Source: Fundidesulfovibrio soli (GTDB lineage: Bacteria > Desulfobacterota > Desulfovibrionia > Desulfovibrionales > Desulfovibrionaceae). Taken from it: a stretch of DNA of 64,000 bases. The DNA is taken from assembly GCF_022808695.1 (NCBI RefSeq), contig NZ_JAKZKW010000013.1, forward strand, positions 40,918-104,917, in the 5' to 3' direction. Below the pieces are notes generated by a model, which saw nothing but the letters and a program-made list of their open reading frames with translations, was not told the DNA's origin and did not search any database. The position numbers and the translations under genes were made by a program. Positions 38,181-47,961 of the stretch are shown piece after piece; position 1 is the first letter of the stretch, and each line of letters opens with the position of its first letter.

Positions 38181-39425
38181 TTAAGACGCCGGGCGCGGCT
38201 TGCGGGACTTCATCCCGAACCAGACCAGGGTGGAGGCGAGGATGAAGGCCATGGAGATCAGCAGCATCCTGGCCACCTGCATGGCGCTCTCGTGATAGAG
38301 CAGGGCCAGGGCCGCGAAGAGCGCCACGCCCGCGCCCTGCAGCCACATGAAGCCGAACTCGCCCCGGGCCTGGGAATAAACGAAGAACACGTTGGCCGTG
38401 GCCAGCATGGCCATGGCCACGGCGATCACGGCCAGCAGCGGCCCGGCGGCCTCGTACTGCGCGCCGAAGAGCAGCGTGACCACCAGCTTGGAGGCCAGGA
38501 AGCAGACCAGGGCGTACCCGCCGCCCAGCAGCAGGGTCATGCCCGTGGAGGTCCAGAGGCTCTTGTTGTCCTCCTGGCCGCGCGCCTTGGCCGAGGCGGC
38601 TTCGGTGAAAAGCACGCTCACCAGCACGGAGGGGCCGAAGAAGGCGATGCGCCCCAGGATGGCGGCCGTGGCGTAGAGCCCGGCCTCGGAGCCGGGGCAG
38701 AAGTGGCGCACCAGGATGAGGTCCAGGTTGTTCAGGCACATGCCCACCACCGAGCTGACCACCATGCCCAGGGCGTAGCGGCCCACCTCGCGGTGGAAGC
38801 CCGGGGGCAGCGGCGTGGCTGGCACGCGCAGCAGGTCCTTGAGAAAGAACATGGCCAGGGCGGTCTGGGCGGCAGCGCCGATCAGGCCGCAGAGCACCGC
38901 GCCGGAGACGCCCCAGCCCAGCGCCGTGAGCAGCCCCAGGCTGGCCACGAAGCGCAGGCAAGCGTTGCTGGCCCCGGATACGCCGTAGCCCGTGAAGCGC
39001 TGCATCCCCTGGAGCATGCCCCAGGGCACGGGCATGAGCAGCAGCACCACCAGCATGCCCACGGAGACATAGATCGGCCCCATCTCGGTGATATGCAGGA
39101 AATCCCGCATGAGGGGGCCGGCCAGCAGCCCGAGCACGCCCACCACCACGGCGGCGGCCAGGGCGAACTTGGCGGCCTGGTTGAACAGCCCCCGGACCCG
39201 GCCCATGCCCTCCAGCGCGAAGCCGGCCGTGAAGCGGGCCATGATCAGCGGCACGATGGCCATGGGCGCGGAGATGATGGAGAGCATGGAGTTGAGCGCG
39301 TTGAAGCTGCCGAACTCGTCGGGCGTCATGGCCCGTCCGGCGGTGAGCTGGAACAGGTAGTTGAACACGTTGCCCGAGTTCATGAGCACGAGGATGATGA
39401 AGTTCTGCTGCAGGAAACGTTTCAC
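38181..39425 (-). CDS. Wzx-like polysaccharide flippase (MOP superfamily)
   Basis: 414 residues with about 12 hydrophobic helices. The N-terminal half has the polysaccharide-flippase look (Gly-Arg-Ala-Met-Thr-Pro-Asp-Glu-Phe-Gly-Ser-Phe-Asn-Ala), and Gly-Ala-Gln-Tyr-Glu-Ala-Ala-Gly-Pro-Leu-Leu is typical late in the protein. It would move a lipid-linked glycan across the inner membrane. The start is GTG at 39425, overlapping the previous stop as GTGA and preceded by GGGGGAGC. A larger frame to 39755 runs back into the 964-residue gene and is an artefact. Confidence 0.87.
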   Translation of the reverse strand: MKRFLQQNFIILVLMNSGNVFNYLFQLTAGRAMTPDEFGSFNALNSMLSIISAPMAIVPLIMARFTAGFALEGMGRVRGLFNQAAKFALAAAVVVGVLGLLAGPLMRDFLHITEMGPIYVSVGMLVVLLLMPVPWGMLQGMQRFTGYGVSGASNACLRFVASLGLLTALGWGVSGAVLCGLIGAAAQTALAMFFLKDLLRVPATPLPPGFHREVGRYALGMVVSSVVGMCLNNLDLILVRHFCPGSEAGLYATAAILGRIAFFGPSVLVSVLFTEAASAKARGQEDNKSLWTSTGMTLLLGGGYALVCFLASKLVVTLLFGAQYEAAGPLLAVIAVAMAMLATANVFFVYSQARGEFGFMWLQGAGVALFAALALLYHESAMQVARMLLISMAFILASTLVWFGMKSRKPRPAS

Positions 39426-42316
39426 GAAGCTCCCCCGGAGCGTGACGGACTGGAAGTGGACGGCCCGAGCAGGGCCGCGATGAAGAGCCACAGGCCGCAC
39501 AGGCCCAAGAGCTCGGACACGGGAGCCAGCCCGGTCAGGCGGATCAGGGCGGCAAGGGCCGCCGAGGCCAGGAAGCCGGAGCAATAATGAATCCCGGAGG
39601 TGCTGGCAAGGCGCGGCCAGCGCCGGGCCAAGGCCGGGCGGCAGGCTCGCCAGAGGGGCACCGCCAGGGTGGAGCCCAGCATGCCCACGCCCTGCGCCAC
39701 TTTGGGGCCGCCCGCCAGTGCGGCGGCCAGGCACAATCCGGCGAGCAGCAGCCACGGGCGCAACGGGGCGCGGCCTTGCGCCGGTCCGTCGAGCCAGCGC
39801 CGAACTCCCGCGAGCACTGCGGCAAGCAGCCTCTTGCGGCCCGCCAGACAGACGAGCCCTGCCGCGGGCAGTAAGGCCAGGGCGTAGAGCAGCTTACCGC
39901 TCCGCCCGAATGATGACCCGCCGCCTGACTCCGGGGCCCGGGCCAGGGTGGAGAGCTCGGGGCCGGACGCGTCGGCCAGCATCAGGGCCTCAACCTCCAG
40001 CCAGGGGTTGCGCAGGAAGCGCAGCGGCCCGGATGCCGGGGAGAGCCCGGCCTTGCCCATGGGCAGCCACACGGCCGAGGCGGCCATGTCCGCCGCGCCG
40101 GAGGCGTCCAAGCCGTCCAGCCCGCGCGGGGCCCCGGCAAGGTCAAGCAGGGGCTCGCCGCCCAGCACCTGCGGCCAGGTGGCCAGGCGCTGCCCGGAGA
40201 GGGTGGCGCGTCCGCACTTCCAAACGCCACCCAGAGCGCCGCCCTGAGCTCCGCGTGGAGCGCCGCCGCTCAGGGAGACGCTCACTTCGGGCCATGCGTC
40301 AAACGGCTGCGCCCCCAGCAGCGCGGGCAGATAGAGCGCCAGGCGCGAGTCGGGCGCGCCCAGGGGCACCGAGGCCTTCTTCGCGCCGAAGGCCAGCTCC
40401 AGCCTGGGGGCGGGATCGTTCACGGTCCAGGGCGGGGCGGCCACGTCCAGCACCAGCCACTGCGGGGCGAACACCGGGCCGGAGAGGCCCAGGCGCACGG
40501 AGCCGTCCGGCTGCGCGCTGACGGCGGGCTCCAGGGCCTCGTCGAAGAGGTAGCGGGCCTCGAACAGGCCCTGGCGCGGCGCGGCCGCGTCCTGGGCGTG
40601 CAGGGCGGCCCGGCGCAGGGTGAAGCCGAACTCCCGCCCCCCCGACGAGCCAGCACCAGTGAAGATCAGGCGAACGCCCTCCACCTTGGGCGGCAGCTCG
40701 GGGAACACCGCCGGGAAGCCGGGCTTCACGGCCACGCGCACGCTGCGCCCCGCGCCCCAGGCCTCGGCCTCCACCCCGGCGAGCCCGGAGCGGCGCCTGC
40801 CCAGCTCCAGCCAGAGGCTGTAGGCGGTTCCCGGCGAGGGGGTGAAGGCCGCCCCGGTCTCCAGCGTAACGGTATCGCCGGCGCACTCCACGCCCAGGCC
40901 GTCGGCCGCGGCGCTGAAGCCCAGCCTGCCCGCGGCCTTGAAGAGGTTCTCGGACAGGGCCGGGCGCAGTGCCGCGTCGGCCTCCTGGCCCGGGCCGCCC
41001 GAGAGGGCCTGGAAATCCAGGCTCCACAGGGGATGCTGCGACATATAGCCCCGGGCCGAATCCGGGTCGCAGGCAGCCCCGAAGCTGCGGCAGCGCTCCT
41101 CGGTGGCGGCCAGGATGGCGGGCACGTCCCGCCGGGGGGCCACCTTGGCCAGCCGCGCGGCCTCCAGGGTCAGGGAAAAGGGCTGGGAGGGGTCCTGGGC
41201 GGACTGGATCACGCCGAAGCCCTTGAGCGCGGCGTCCGCAGCGGCCCCCGTCCCGGAGAGCGCCTCCAGGTTGGCGGCCAGCTCCCCCCGGCCCTGGAAC
41301 AGCTCCCGGGCGCGCGAGGGCAGCAGGCGCGGCAGGCCGTGGGCCGCTGTCCAGGCCGGGTCCAGCCCGGAGGGCACGAAGAGGATCTTCTCCACGTTGC
41401 GGGCCTGGGCCACCTCCTCGATGTTCTGCTTGTAGAACATCAGGGCCAGCTCCTTGAGCGTGACCTTGGCGGTTCCCGGGGCCAGCTCCCGCAGATGGCG
41501 GCCCAGGTACAGGCGCAGCACTGTGCGGCCGTCGCCCAGGTCGAAGAGGCGCTTGGGGATGGCGTACCAGTCCAGCACGGTCTTGCCTGAGCCGTCCGGC
41601 TTCAGGGAGACCACCAGGTTCACCTGCACGTCCTGGCCGCGCAGCAGCACCACGTCCAGCGCGCCCACGTCCGTGACGTCCTTGCGGAAGCGGCGCTGCA
41701 CAAAGGCGGAGAGGCCGTCCTGGGAAGTGCGCCAGTCCTCGTCGGGGTCGCGGTCCAGCAGTCGCGAAATCTGGTAGCGCAGGCCCTTGGAGAGCCAGCG
41801 CGCCCCGGCCACGTCCACGGCGTCGCGCCCTGCCCCGTCGGCCCACTGCGGGGTCAGGCGGTCCACGGTCTCAAGGGGGTCGCCCGCGTAGAAGCGCGCC
41901 CCGCCGGGCGTGGCCAGCTCGGCCCAGAAGGCCAGGCGGCCGGGGCGGTCGGGGTCGCCGGTGAGGTAGTCCAGGCGGGCCTCGTTGCTCTCCCCCAGGC
42001 GCAGGCCGGAATCAGGCCCGGCCAGGGTCAACACTTCGAGAGCGCCTGCGGGGGGGGCGTCGCGCCTGGGCAGGGCCAGCTCCCGCTGGCTGAGCACCCG
42101 GGAATACTTGACCTTGCGCATGGCCACGCGCCCCAGCAGGCCACCCTGCACGGCCGCGCCCTCCCCCGGGTTCCGCGTGCCGAAGAGCGCGGGCGGCAGG
42201 GCGAGGGGCTTGCCGTCAGCGGGCGCGGCAGCCTGGGACGGCTGGGCCAAAGCCAGTGCCATAGCCAGGGCCGGGGCCGCCAGCAGGAGCGCGAGCAGCG
42301 CGAGGGCGCGGCTCAT
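39422..42316 (-). CDS. Large exported or membrane protein of unknown family
   Basis: 964 residues. A signal peptide (about 1-30) precedes roughly 780 residues without membrane helices: Ala/Gly/Leu-rich, with beta-sandwich-like segments and a middle part resembling carbohydrate-binding or exported glycan-processing proteins only in general style. The last ~150 residues hold about five hydrophobic helices. I recognise no catalytic motif. It overlaps DUF2079 by four bases (ATGA) and the flippase by four (GTGA), so it is translationally tied to both, which argues for a structural or catalytic role in the same glycan pathway. Confidence 0.8.
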   Translation of the reverse strand: MSRALALLALLLAAPALAMALALAQPSQAAAPADGKPLALPPALFGTRNPGEGAAVQGGLLGRVAMRKVKYSRVLSQRELALPRRDAPPAGALEVLTLAGPDSGLRLGESNEARLDYLTGDPDRPGRLAFWAELATPGGARFYAGDPLETVDRLTPQWADGAGRDAVDVAGARWLSKGLRYQISRLLDRDPDEDWRTSQDGLSAFVQRRFRKDVTDVGALDVVLLRGQDVQVNLVVSLKPDGSGKTVLDWYAIPKRLFDLGDGRTVLRLYLGRHLRELAPGTAKVTLKELALMFYKQNIEEVAQARNVEKILFVPSGLDPAWTAAHGLPRLLPSRARELFQGRGELAANLEALSGTGAAADAALKGFGVIQSAQDPSQPFSLTLEAARLAKVAPRRDVPAILAATEERCRSFGAACDPDSARGYMSQHPLWSLDFQALSGGPGQEADAALRPALSENLFKAAGRLGFSAAADGLGVECAGDTVTLETGAAFTPSPGTAYSLWLELGRRRSGLAGVEAEAWGAGRSVRVAVKPGFPAVFPELPPKVEGVRLIFTGAGSSGGREFGFTLRRAALHAQDAAAPRQGLFEARYLFDEALEPAVSAQPDGSVRLGLSGPVFAPQWLVLDVAAPPWTVNDPAPRLELAFGAKKASVPLGAPDSRLALYLPALLGAQPFDAWPEVSVSLSGGAPRGAQGGALGGVWKCGRATLSGQRLATWPQVLGGEPLLDLAGAPRGLDGLDASGAADMAASAVWLPMGKAGLSPASGPLRFLRNPWLEVEALMLADASGPELSTLARAPESGGGSSFGRSGKLLYALALLPAAGLVCLAGRKRLLAAVLAGVRRWLDGPAQGRAPLRPWLLLAGLCLAAALAGGPKVAQGVGMLGSTLAVPLWRACRPALARRWPRLASTSGIHYCSGFLASAALAALIRLTGLAPVSELLGLCGLWLFIAALLGPSTSSPSRSGGAS

Positions 42317-43872
42317 GGCTCCCTCCGCTTGAGGATGAGGAAGCCGTCATCCTCATGCACGGTGTCGAATTCCTTCCTGGCGCGCTCCACGCTCTCACGG
42401 AAGGCGTCGGCCACGGCCTGGTCGCGGCAGGCCCCGCCCTTCCACTCGCAGCCCTGGTCCACCACGAACCAGGCGCGCTTGAGGTCGAGCGTCACGTAGT
42501 CGGCCAGGCTGCGGGTCACGTGAAAATCGGGCTTGATGCCCGTAAAGATGAACCGGCGGAAATCCCTCAGGGTGGCCTGGCCCGAATCCTGCGCCAGATG
42601 CGGTTCGAACACGGCCAGGGGGAAGCTGTTGGCGAAGTAGCGCGAGACGGCCTTGCCCCAGTTCAGGCTGTTCTGGGTGATGACCACTTTGGTGGGGTCG
42701 TCGGGCAGGATCTTCTCCATGGCCCGGATGATGCGCGTGTCGCGATCGTCGGGCCAGAAGCCGCCGAAGCCGCCCCCGCGCCAGAACGGCACCGAGAGGG
42801 GCGAGGCCGCCAGCAGCACGTGCCCGGCCAGCAGCACGATGAAGAGGGTCCCGGCCCAGCGGTCCAGCCTGCCGCTGCGGGCGTTCACGGCGTCCGTGAC
42901 CAGGGGCAGGGCCCCGGCGAAGGCCACGATGAGCGGGGCAACCAGCCCGGCCGTGTAGTGGTTGGTCACGGAGTAGTAGTCCGGCCGCGTGGAGAGCAGC
43001 GAAAGCGCCAGGGTGGGCAGGATGGTGAACAGCGGCCCCGGGCTCAGGAGCGGCAGGAAGGCCAGGGAGCCGAACAGCGCGGCCAGGTATTTGAGCTTGC
43101 GCGGGTCGCCCAGCACGTGCCCCAGGATGTCGATGGGGTGGGTGAGCACCCACCAGGCCTTGCCCAGCACGGAGGAGCCGCCGATCCAGGCGAAGGCCCC
43201 GGCCGTGACGCCCACGCCCGTATCCATGGTGAAGAAGGGGATCAGCTTGGCCGTGGCCAGCCAGAACCAGGCCAGCCCGGTCGCGAACACGAAGATTCCG
43301 GCGGGGCCGCCGCCCCGCGTGAAGGCCAGGTACACGCCGAACACCGCGGCCTGCAGGGCGAAGGTCTCCTTGATCAGGCACAGGCACAGGGCGGCCAGGG
43401 CCGCGCCCCAGGGGTCCTCGTCCTGGACTCGGAAGAAAAACCAGAACCCCAGCGGGATGGCCAGGTGGTCCGGGTGGAAGTCGAAGAGCCCGTTGTGCCA
43501 CACCGCGAAGAAGCCGAAATAGGCCAGGGCCGGGAACACCCCGTAGCGTTTGCCCAGGAACGGCAGGGGCAGCGCCAGCATGAAGGCCTGGGCCACCATG
43601 AGCCCCAGGGGGGTGAGCCAGTCCGGCAGGGGGCGGATGAGCCAGGCGTAGAGCCAGAGCACGGGCTGGATGTGGCCGTTCATGGCCCGCCACCACTCCC
43701 CGCCTTCGCTCATGGCCGTGAGGTTGCAGACGAACACCCCCAGGTCGAACACGGTGGAGCGCAGCGCCAGGTAGCGCATGCAGGCCAGGGCCGTGAGCGC
43801 GCCCAGGAGCACGAGGCCCATGGTCCAGGGCCAGCGGGGCTTGTCCTGGGGCAGGATGCCGTACCTAGACAT
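42313..43872 (-). CDS. DUF2079 multi-pass membrane protein
   Basis: 519 residues with about ten hydrophobic helices, matching DUF2079: Arg-Ser-Thr-Val-Phe-Asp-Leu-Gly-Val-Phe near residue 35, Asp-Phe-His-Pro-Asp-His after helix 4, and Arg-Pro-Asp-Tyr-Tyr-Ser-Val-Thr-Asn-His-Tyr. The early Asp and the topology resemble GT-C glycosyltransferases that use polyprenyl-phosphate sugars. The ATG at 43872 has GGAGG five bases upstream and overlaps the preceding gene by eight bases. A glycosyl transfer step is inferred from fold and context. Confidence 0.85.
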   Translation of the reverse strand: MSRYGILPQDKPRWPWTMGLVLLGALTALACMRYLALRSTVFDLGVFVCNLTAMSEGGEWWRAMNGHIQPVLWLYAWLIRPLPDWLTPLGLMVAQAFMLALPLPFLGKRYGVFPALAYFGFFAVWHNGLFDFHPDHLAIPLGFWFFFRVQDEDPWGAALAALCLCLIKETFALQAAVFGVYLAFTRGGGPAGIFVFATGLAWFWLATAKLIPFFTMDTGVGVTAGAFAWIGGSSVLGKAWWVLTHPIDILGHVLGDPRKLKYLAALFGSLAFLPLLSPGPLFTILPTLALSLLSTRPDYYSVTNHYTAGLVAPLIVAFAGALPLVTDAVNARSGRLDRWAGTLFIVLLAGHVLLAASPLSVPFWRGGGFGGFWPDDRDTRIIRAMEKILPDDPTKVVITQNSLNWGKAVSRYFANSFPLAVFEPHLAQDSGQATLRDFRRFIFTGIKPDFHVTRSLADYVTLDLKRAWFVVDQGCEWKGGACRDQAVADAFRESVERARKEFDTVHEDDGFLILKRREP

Positions 43873-46777
43873 TGAGCCTCCGCACGCGCAGCCGCTGGGC
43901 CACGGTGATCGCGCCAAGGGCGGCCAGGGCCAGGGCCACGCTCAGGGCAGAGACCGCCAGGCCCAAAAGGTAATAGCGCTGGGGCTTGAACTCGATGACC
44001 AGCTCCAGGTCCACCCCGCCCGCCGGGTTGGGCCGGGCGTAGCGCGAGGCCTCGGGGCCGAACGCGGGCAGCAGCGCCGGGTCGATCCACCAGGCGTTGC
44101 CGTAGCCGCTGGCCTGCCAGTGCAGCATCTCCGGCCAGGGCATGGCCTTGCCTTCGGAGGCTCCAGCGGCCTTCCAGGAGGCCGGGGACAGGGCGTCGAA
44201 GCCGGAACCCACGGGCGACGCCGGTTCGATCACGCCTTCGCGCCAGGTGGCGTCCTGGGGCGTGGCGGGCAGGTTGTCGTTCTGCACCGTGCTCAAAAAA
44301 CGCCTGGAGACGAAATCCACGCTCCAGCTCATCGGCCGCTCGGACTCCACCCGGCCGCCCGGACCGTACTCCAGCAGCGCGCGCGTCCGCTTGCGGCCGT
44401 CGCCCAGGGTGCTTACCCATCCGCGCTCCAGATACTCGCGGAGCTCATCCGGCGTGGCCTGCCAGTCCTGGTTGTCCGGGAACACGGCGTAGTCCTTGAG
44501 CAGGGCGGCATCTGGCGCGCGGCGCGCGTCCGCCGGCAGCAGGTAGGCCTTCCAGCCGTCGTGGAAGGTCTCCTGGAAGAGCAGCGGGAAGCCCGACTTC
44601 ACGCCGGTGAGGCGCACGCGGCAGGTGGTCGGCCCCTGGCGGGTGAACTCCACCGAGGGCAGCTCGTAGGCCGCGCCCCTGTAGAGCAGGGCCTGGCGCT
44701 TGCCCGCCCGGTCCGTGACGAAGGCCCGCTCCAGCCCCTTCTGTCCGCTCTCACCGGCCTCCATGATGCGCCCCAGCAAGGCCAGGAACTCGGGGGACTC
44801 CCCGGCCGGGATCACGGCCTGCCCGGGCTGGTAGAACGGCATCCCCACCACGTCCGGCAGCACGGCGGCGGTCAGGTTGCCCCCCCGGCCCGAGGCGTCG
44901 GCCACGGCCAGCAGGCGCGAGGCCGCGAACACGCCGGGCGCGGCGTCGGGGTTTCGGTAGATGTCCACGCTGCCGAAGCGCTTCTCCAGCACGAGGCCGT
45001 GTTGCAGGGCCAGGGCCTTGTCCAGCACGGGCTTGTAGTTCTTGAAGCCGTCCACCACGGGCTCGCCCCGGTAGCCGGGCTGGAAATCCTGGTAGGAGAT
45101 GAAGAACGTGTCGTGCGGGTAGACCAGGTAGCGCACCGAGGCCAGCCCGAAGAGGCGGTCCAGGTTGGGGCTGGGCTGCTCGGCGTACATGCTGGAGATG
45201 ATCTCGCTGCCCAGGGGGTTGTTGTAGAAGGCCAGGAAGAAGGGCTTGGGCGAGTAGGCCGAGCTCCACTCGTAACTGTAGGGCGAATCACCGGGCCAGC
45301 TGATGCCCACCGGCGGCAGGTAGGCCACGCGGCCCCAGGCGCGCTGGTCGCGCAGGAAGGCGTAGACCTTGGCGTCCTCGGGGTGGATGGGCGTGTGCTT
45401 GAGGGCCAGGGGCTGGGGCACGGCGTCCTTGGGCGCGCTGGAGAGCAGGCTCTGCCCCAGGTAGGGCGAGACGAACACCAGCAGCACGGCGGCCAGCACC
45501 GCTCGGTTCAGCCAGGGCCGCCTGGCCGTTCCCCGCTCCTCCCAGGCCTGGGGCAACTGGAAGGCCAGCAGGGCGTAGGCCGTGACGATCAGCGGCAGCC
45601 AGCGCGTGGTGTTGGAGAAAGCCGCGAAGAGGATGGGCACGAAACCCTTGAGCACCCCCTGGTAGAAGGCCACGCCGAACGGCGTGCGCGAGCCGCAGAC
45701 CAGCAGCACGCCCGTGAGGGCCACCACGAACATGCCCGCGTTCTGGGCGCGCAGGGTGTCCTCCTGGTCGGGGTCACGGCGGATGCGCCGTGCCGTGAAG
45801 GAGCACAGGGCCAGCCCGGCCAGTACCAAGGAGGCCAGCACCCAGGGTGCGCGAAGGCCCGGAGGGGCTGGGAAGGCGTATTCGGTGTCCATGCCGGGGC
45901 GCAGGTCCAGCCGGATCACGGAGTCCACGGGCTGGCTGGTGGACTGGTGGAAGCCCTCGCGCATGGGCAGCTCCGTGTCCACGGTGACCTCGCCCTTGGC
46001 CGAGGCCGAGAGCCCCCAGCCGTGGCGGATGGCGCCCTTGCCCAGGTAGTCGCCCAGGAAGGGGGCCATGAAGTGGATGTTCATGGCCAGCGCCAAGGCG
46101 AAAACCAGCACGGTGGAGGCCAGCACCCGCCAGCGCCCCGGCCCCTTGACCAGGGCGTGCAGGCCCAAGAGCCCGAGCATGGCCGCGCTGCTCACGCCCA
46201 CGCTGGGGTGCATGGAGGTCAGCCCCAGCAGGAGCCCGCAGGCGATGGCCGCGCGCGGGGCGATGCGCCCGCGCTCCCGGATGGAGCCCAGCAGGGTGAA
46301 GTAGGCCAGAAGCAGCAGCGGGATGATGGCGAACCCGGCCAGCATGGGCATGTGCCCGGCCACCACGCGGCTGTAGGTGTAGGGCGAGAGGGCGTAGAAC
46401 AGCGCCGCCAGCGTGGCGTAGAACCAGTTCAGCCCGAAGCGCCGGGCCAGGGGCAGCATGGCCAGGCCCGAGGCGGTGACGAAGCACAGGGGCAGGAGCT
46501 TGCTCATCCACTCCCCGCCCATGCGGGCCAGGGGGGTGATCAGCTGCCAGTAGAGCAGCTCCAGCTTGAAGTAGTGGTAGCGGCCGGTCTCGAAGTAGGC
46601 GTCCCAGGTGGAGAAGTGATGCTCGCTCATGGAGCGGTACTGCTCCAGGAAGTTGGGCACGCCCCAGTCCCAGGTGTGGCCCACGATGCCCGGCCTGGCC
46701 AGCACCCCGGCGAAGGAGATCAGGGCCAACCCGGCCACTGCGGCCACGGCCAGGAGCTTCTTCACCGGTTCGCGCAT
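43865..46777 (-). CDS. Large GT-C-like membrane protein (arabinofuranosyltransferase-like)
   Basis: 970 residues. About 12 helices in the first 480 residues (Trp-Asp-Trp-Gly-Val-Pro in the first periplasmic loop, Tyr-Thr-Tyr-Ser-Arg-Val-Val-Ala-Gly-His, Phe-Ser-Asn-Thr-Thr-Arg-Trp-Leu-Pro), a large periplasmic part of about 430 residues, and a final helix. The layout resembles AftD/YfhO-type GT-C enzymes, which add sugars from lipid donors on the outer face of the inner membrane. Donor and acceptor are unknown. It begins 4 bases after the GT4 gene stop and overlaps DUF2079. Confidence 0.82.
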   Translation of the reverse strand: MREPVKKLLAVAAVAGLALISFAGVLARPGIVGHTWDWGVPNFLEQYRSMSEHHFSTWDAYFETGRYHYFKLELLYWQLITPLARMGGEWMSKLLPLCFVTASGLAMLPLARRFGLNWFYATLAALFYALSPYTYSRVVAGHMPMLAGFAIIPLLLLAYFTLLGSIRERGRIAPRAAIACGLLLGLTSMHPSVGVSSAAMLGLLGLHALVKGPGRWRVLASTVLVFALALAMNIHFMAPFLGDYLGKGAIRHGWGLSASAKGEVTVDTELPMREGFHQSTSQPVDSVIRLDLRPGMDTEYAFPAPPGLRAPWVLASLVLAGLALCSFTARRIRRDPDQEDTLRAQNAGMFVVALTGVLLVCGSRTPFGVAFYQGVLKGFVPILFAAFSNTTRWLPLIVTAYALLAFQLPQAWEERGTARRPWLNRAVLAAVLLVFVSPYLGQSLLSSAPKDAVPQPLALKHTPIHPEDAKVYAFLRDQRAWGRVAYLPPVGISWPGDSPYSYEWSSAYSPKPFFLAFYNNPLGSEIISSMYAEQPSPNLDRLFGLASVRYLVYPHDTFFISYQDFQPGYRGEPVVDGFKNYKPVLDKALALQHGLVLEKRFGSVDIYRNPDAAPGVFAASRLLAVADASGRGGNLTAAVLPDVVGMPFYQPGQAVIPAGESPEFLALLGRIMEAGESGQKGLERAFVTDRAGKRQALLYRGAAYELPSVEFTRQGPTTCRVRLTGVKSGFPLLFQETFHDGWKAYLLPADARRAPDAALLKDYAVFPDNQDWQATPDELREYLERGWVSTLGDGRKRTRALLEYGPGGRVESERPMSWSVDFVSRRFLSTVQNDNLPATPQDATWREGVIEPASPVGSGFDALSPASWKAAGASEGKAMPWPEMLHWQASGYGNAWWIDPALLPAFGPEASRYARPNPAGGVDLELVIEFKPQRYYLLGLAVSALSVALALAALGAITVAQRLRVRRLNV

Positions 46778-46780
46778 CCG

Positions 46781-47938
46781 CTAAGCCTTGAAGGACTTCT
46801 CGAACACCCCGTCCAGGATGGAGGACCAGGAGTAGGACTGCATGTAGGCCAGGGCGTTCCCGCGCATCCGGCGCCACTTCTGCGGGTCGGCCAGCAGGGA
46901 GCCGATGGCCTCCGCCAGGGGCTCCACGGCGTAGTCCACCACGACGCCCGCCTCCAACTCCGCGATGTCCTTGTGGATCTCGGGCACGGGGGTGATGATC
47001 ACGGGCAGGCCGCAGGCCAGGTAATCCTTCACGCGGGAGGGGTCGGCCCACTGGGAGAGGTTGTTGGGCGAAGGCTTGTAGAGCGCCAGCGAAATGTCGT
47101 AGCCGGGCAGCATGGCCAGCACCTCGTCGTGGGGCTTGGCCCCGTGCAGCACCACGCCCTCGCCCAGGGCCTTGAGCCTGGGTTCGTAGGGCTGGTAGAC
47201 CACCCCGTCCTCCACGGCGTCGTGGGGCGTCTTGCCGATGACGTGCAGGGTCAGCTGCGGGAAGCGCTCCTTCAGGCTCGGGAAGGCGTCGATCACCAGG
47301 TCCACGCCCTTGGAGGGGGCCAAAGCGCCCAAGAGCACCAGGGCGGCGGGCTCCGTGGCGGACTTGTCAGGCAGCTCGATCTTCTCCAGGTCCACGCCCA
47401 CGGGCACCAGGATGTTGCGGCTGTCCGGCAGCCCCTGGGAGCGGCGCACGTCCACGATGCGCGGGGAGATGTTCCAGGCCGCGTCGCAGTTGCGCACGCA
47501 GAAGCGGTCCAGCCAGTGGTACACGGCGTTCAGCCACTTGCTGGAGAAGCGCTCGGGCATCCAGTCGATGGTGTAGAAGATCACGAAGCGCGTGAGCCCG
47601 AGCTTCTTGAGGATCACGCCCACCACGGTGTTGAGCGGGTCCGCGCCCAGGTACACGTCGAAGCGCCCGCCCAGGCGCAGGAAGTAGAACAGGGTGAAGA
47701 GCGCGTCCTTGACGTAGGTCAGCAGCGGGGGCAGCGCCCAGCCGCCCTGCTTGACCTCGCGGTGCAGGAACTTCCCGTCGTACTCCTTCATGCGGGAGCG
47801 GCGGTCCGCGCAGTAGTGGAATGGGTGAAAAATCACCCCCAGGCGCTTGGAGCGGCTCTTGAGGTAGTTCTCCACGGCCTCGGAGGGGCCGGAGAGGTCC
47901 GTGACGTGGCTGACGAGCACGATGGATTCGAAACGCAT
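46781..47938 (-). CDS. GT4-family glycosyltransferase
   Basis: 385 residues with two Rossmann-like halves. The C-terminal half has the GT4 pattern: Val-Leu-Leu-Gly-Ala-Leu-Ala-Pro-Ser-Lys-Gly-Val-Asp, His-Gly-Ala-Lys-Pro-His-Asp-Glu-Val, then Val-Lys-Asp-Tyr-Leu-Ala-Cys-Gly-Leu-Pro-Val-Ile, where the usual E-x7-E is weak. It transfers a nucleotide sugar on the cytoplasmic face. It lies 23 bases after GDP-fucose synthase on the same strand, so fucose is one candidate donor sugar. Confidence 0.87.
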   Translation of the reverse strand: MRFESIVLVSHVTDLSGPSEAVENYLKSRSKRLGVIFHPFHYCADRRSRMKEYDGKFLHREVKQGGWALPPLLTYVKDALFTLFYFLRLGGRFDVYLGADPLNTVVGVILKKLGLTRFVIFYTIDWMPERFSSKWLNAVYHWLDRFCVRNCDAAWNISPRIVDVRRSQGLPDSRNILVPVGVDLEKIELPDKSATEPAALVLLGALAPSKGVDLVIDAFPSLKERFPQLTLHVIGKTPHDAVEDGVVYQPYEPRLKALGEGVVLHGAKPHDEVLAMLPGYDISLALYKPSPNNLSQWADPSRVKDYLACGLPVIITPVPEIHKDIAELEAGVVVDYAVEPLAEAIGSLLADPQKWRRMRGNALAYMQSYSWSSILDGVFEKSFKA

Positions 47939-47961
47939 AGACGCTCTTTTCCCGCGAGACG

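Noticed and set aside
38181..39755. 524-codon version of the flippase
   Set aside because: The first 110 codons are out of frame with the 964-residue gene. The GTG at 39425 has a ribosome site and a 4-base overlap.
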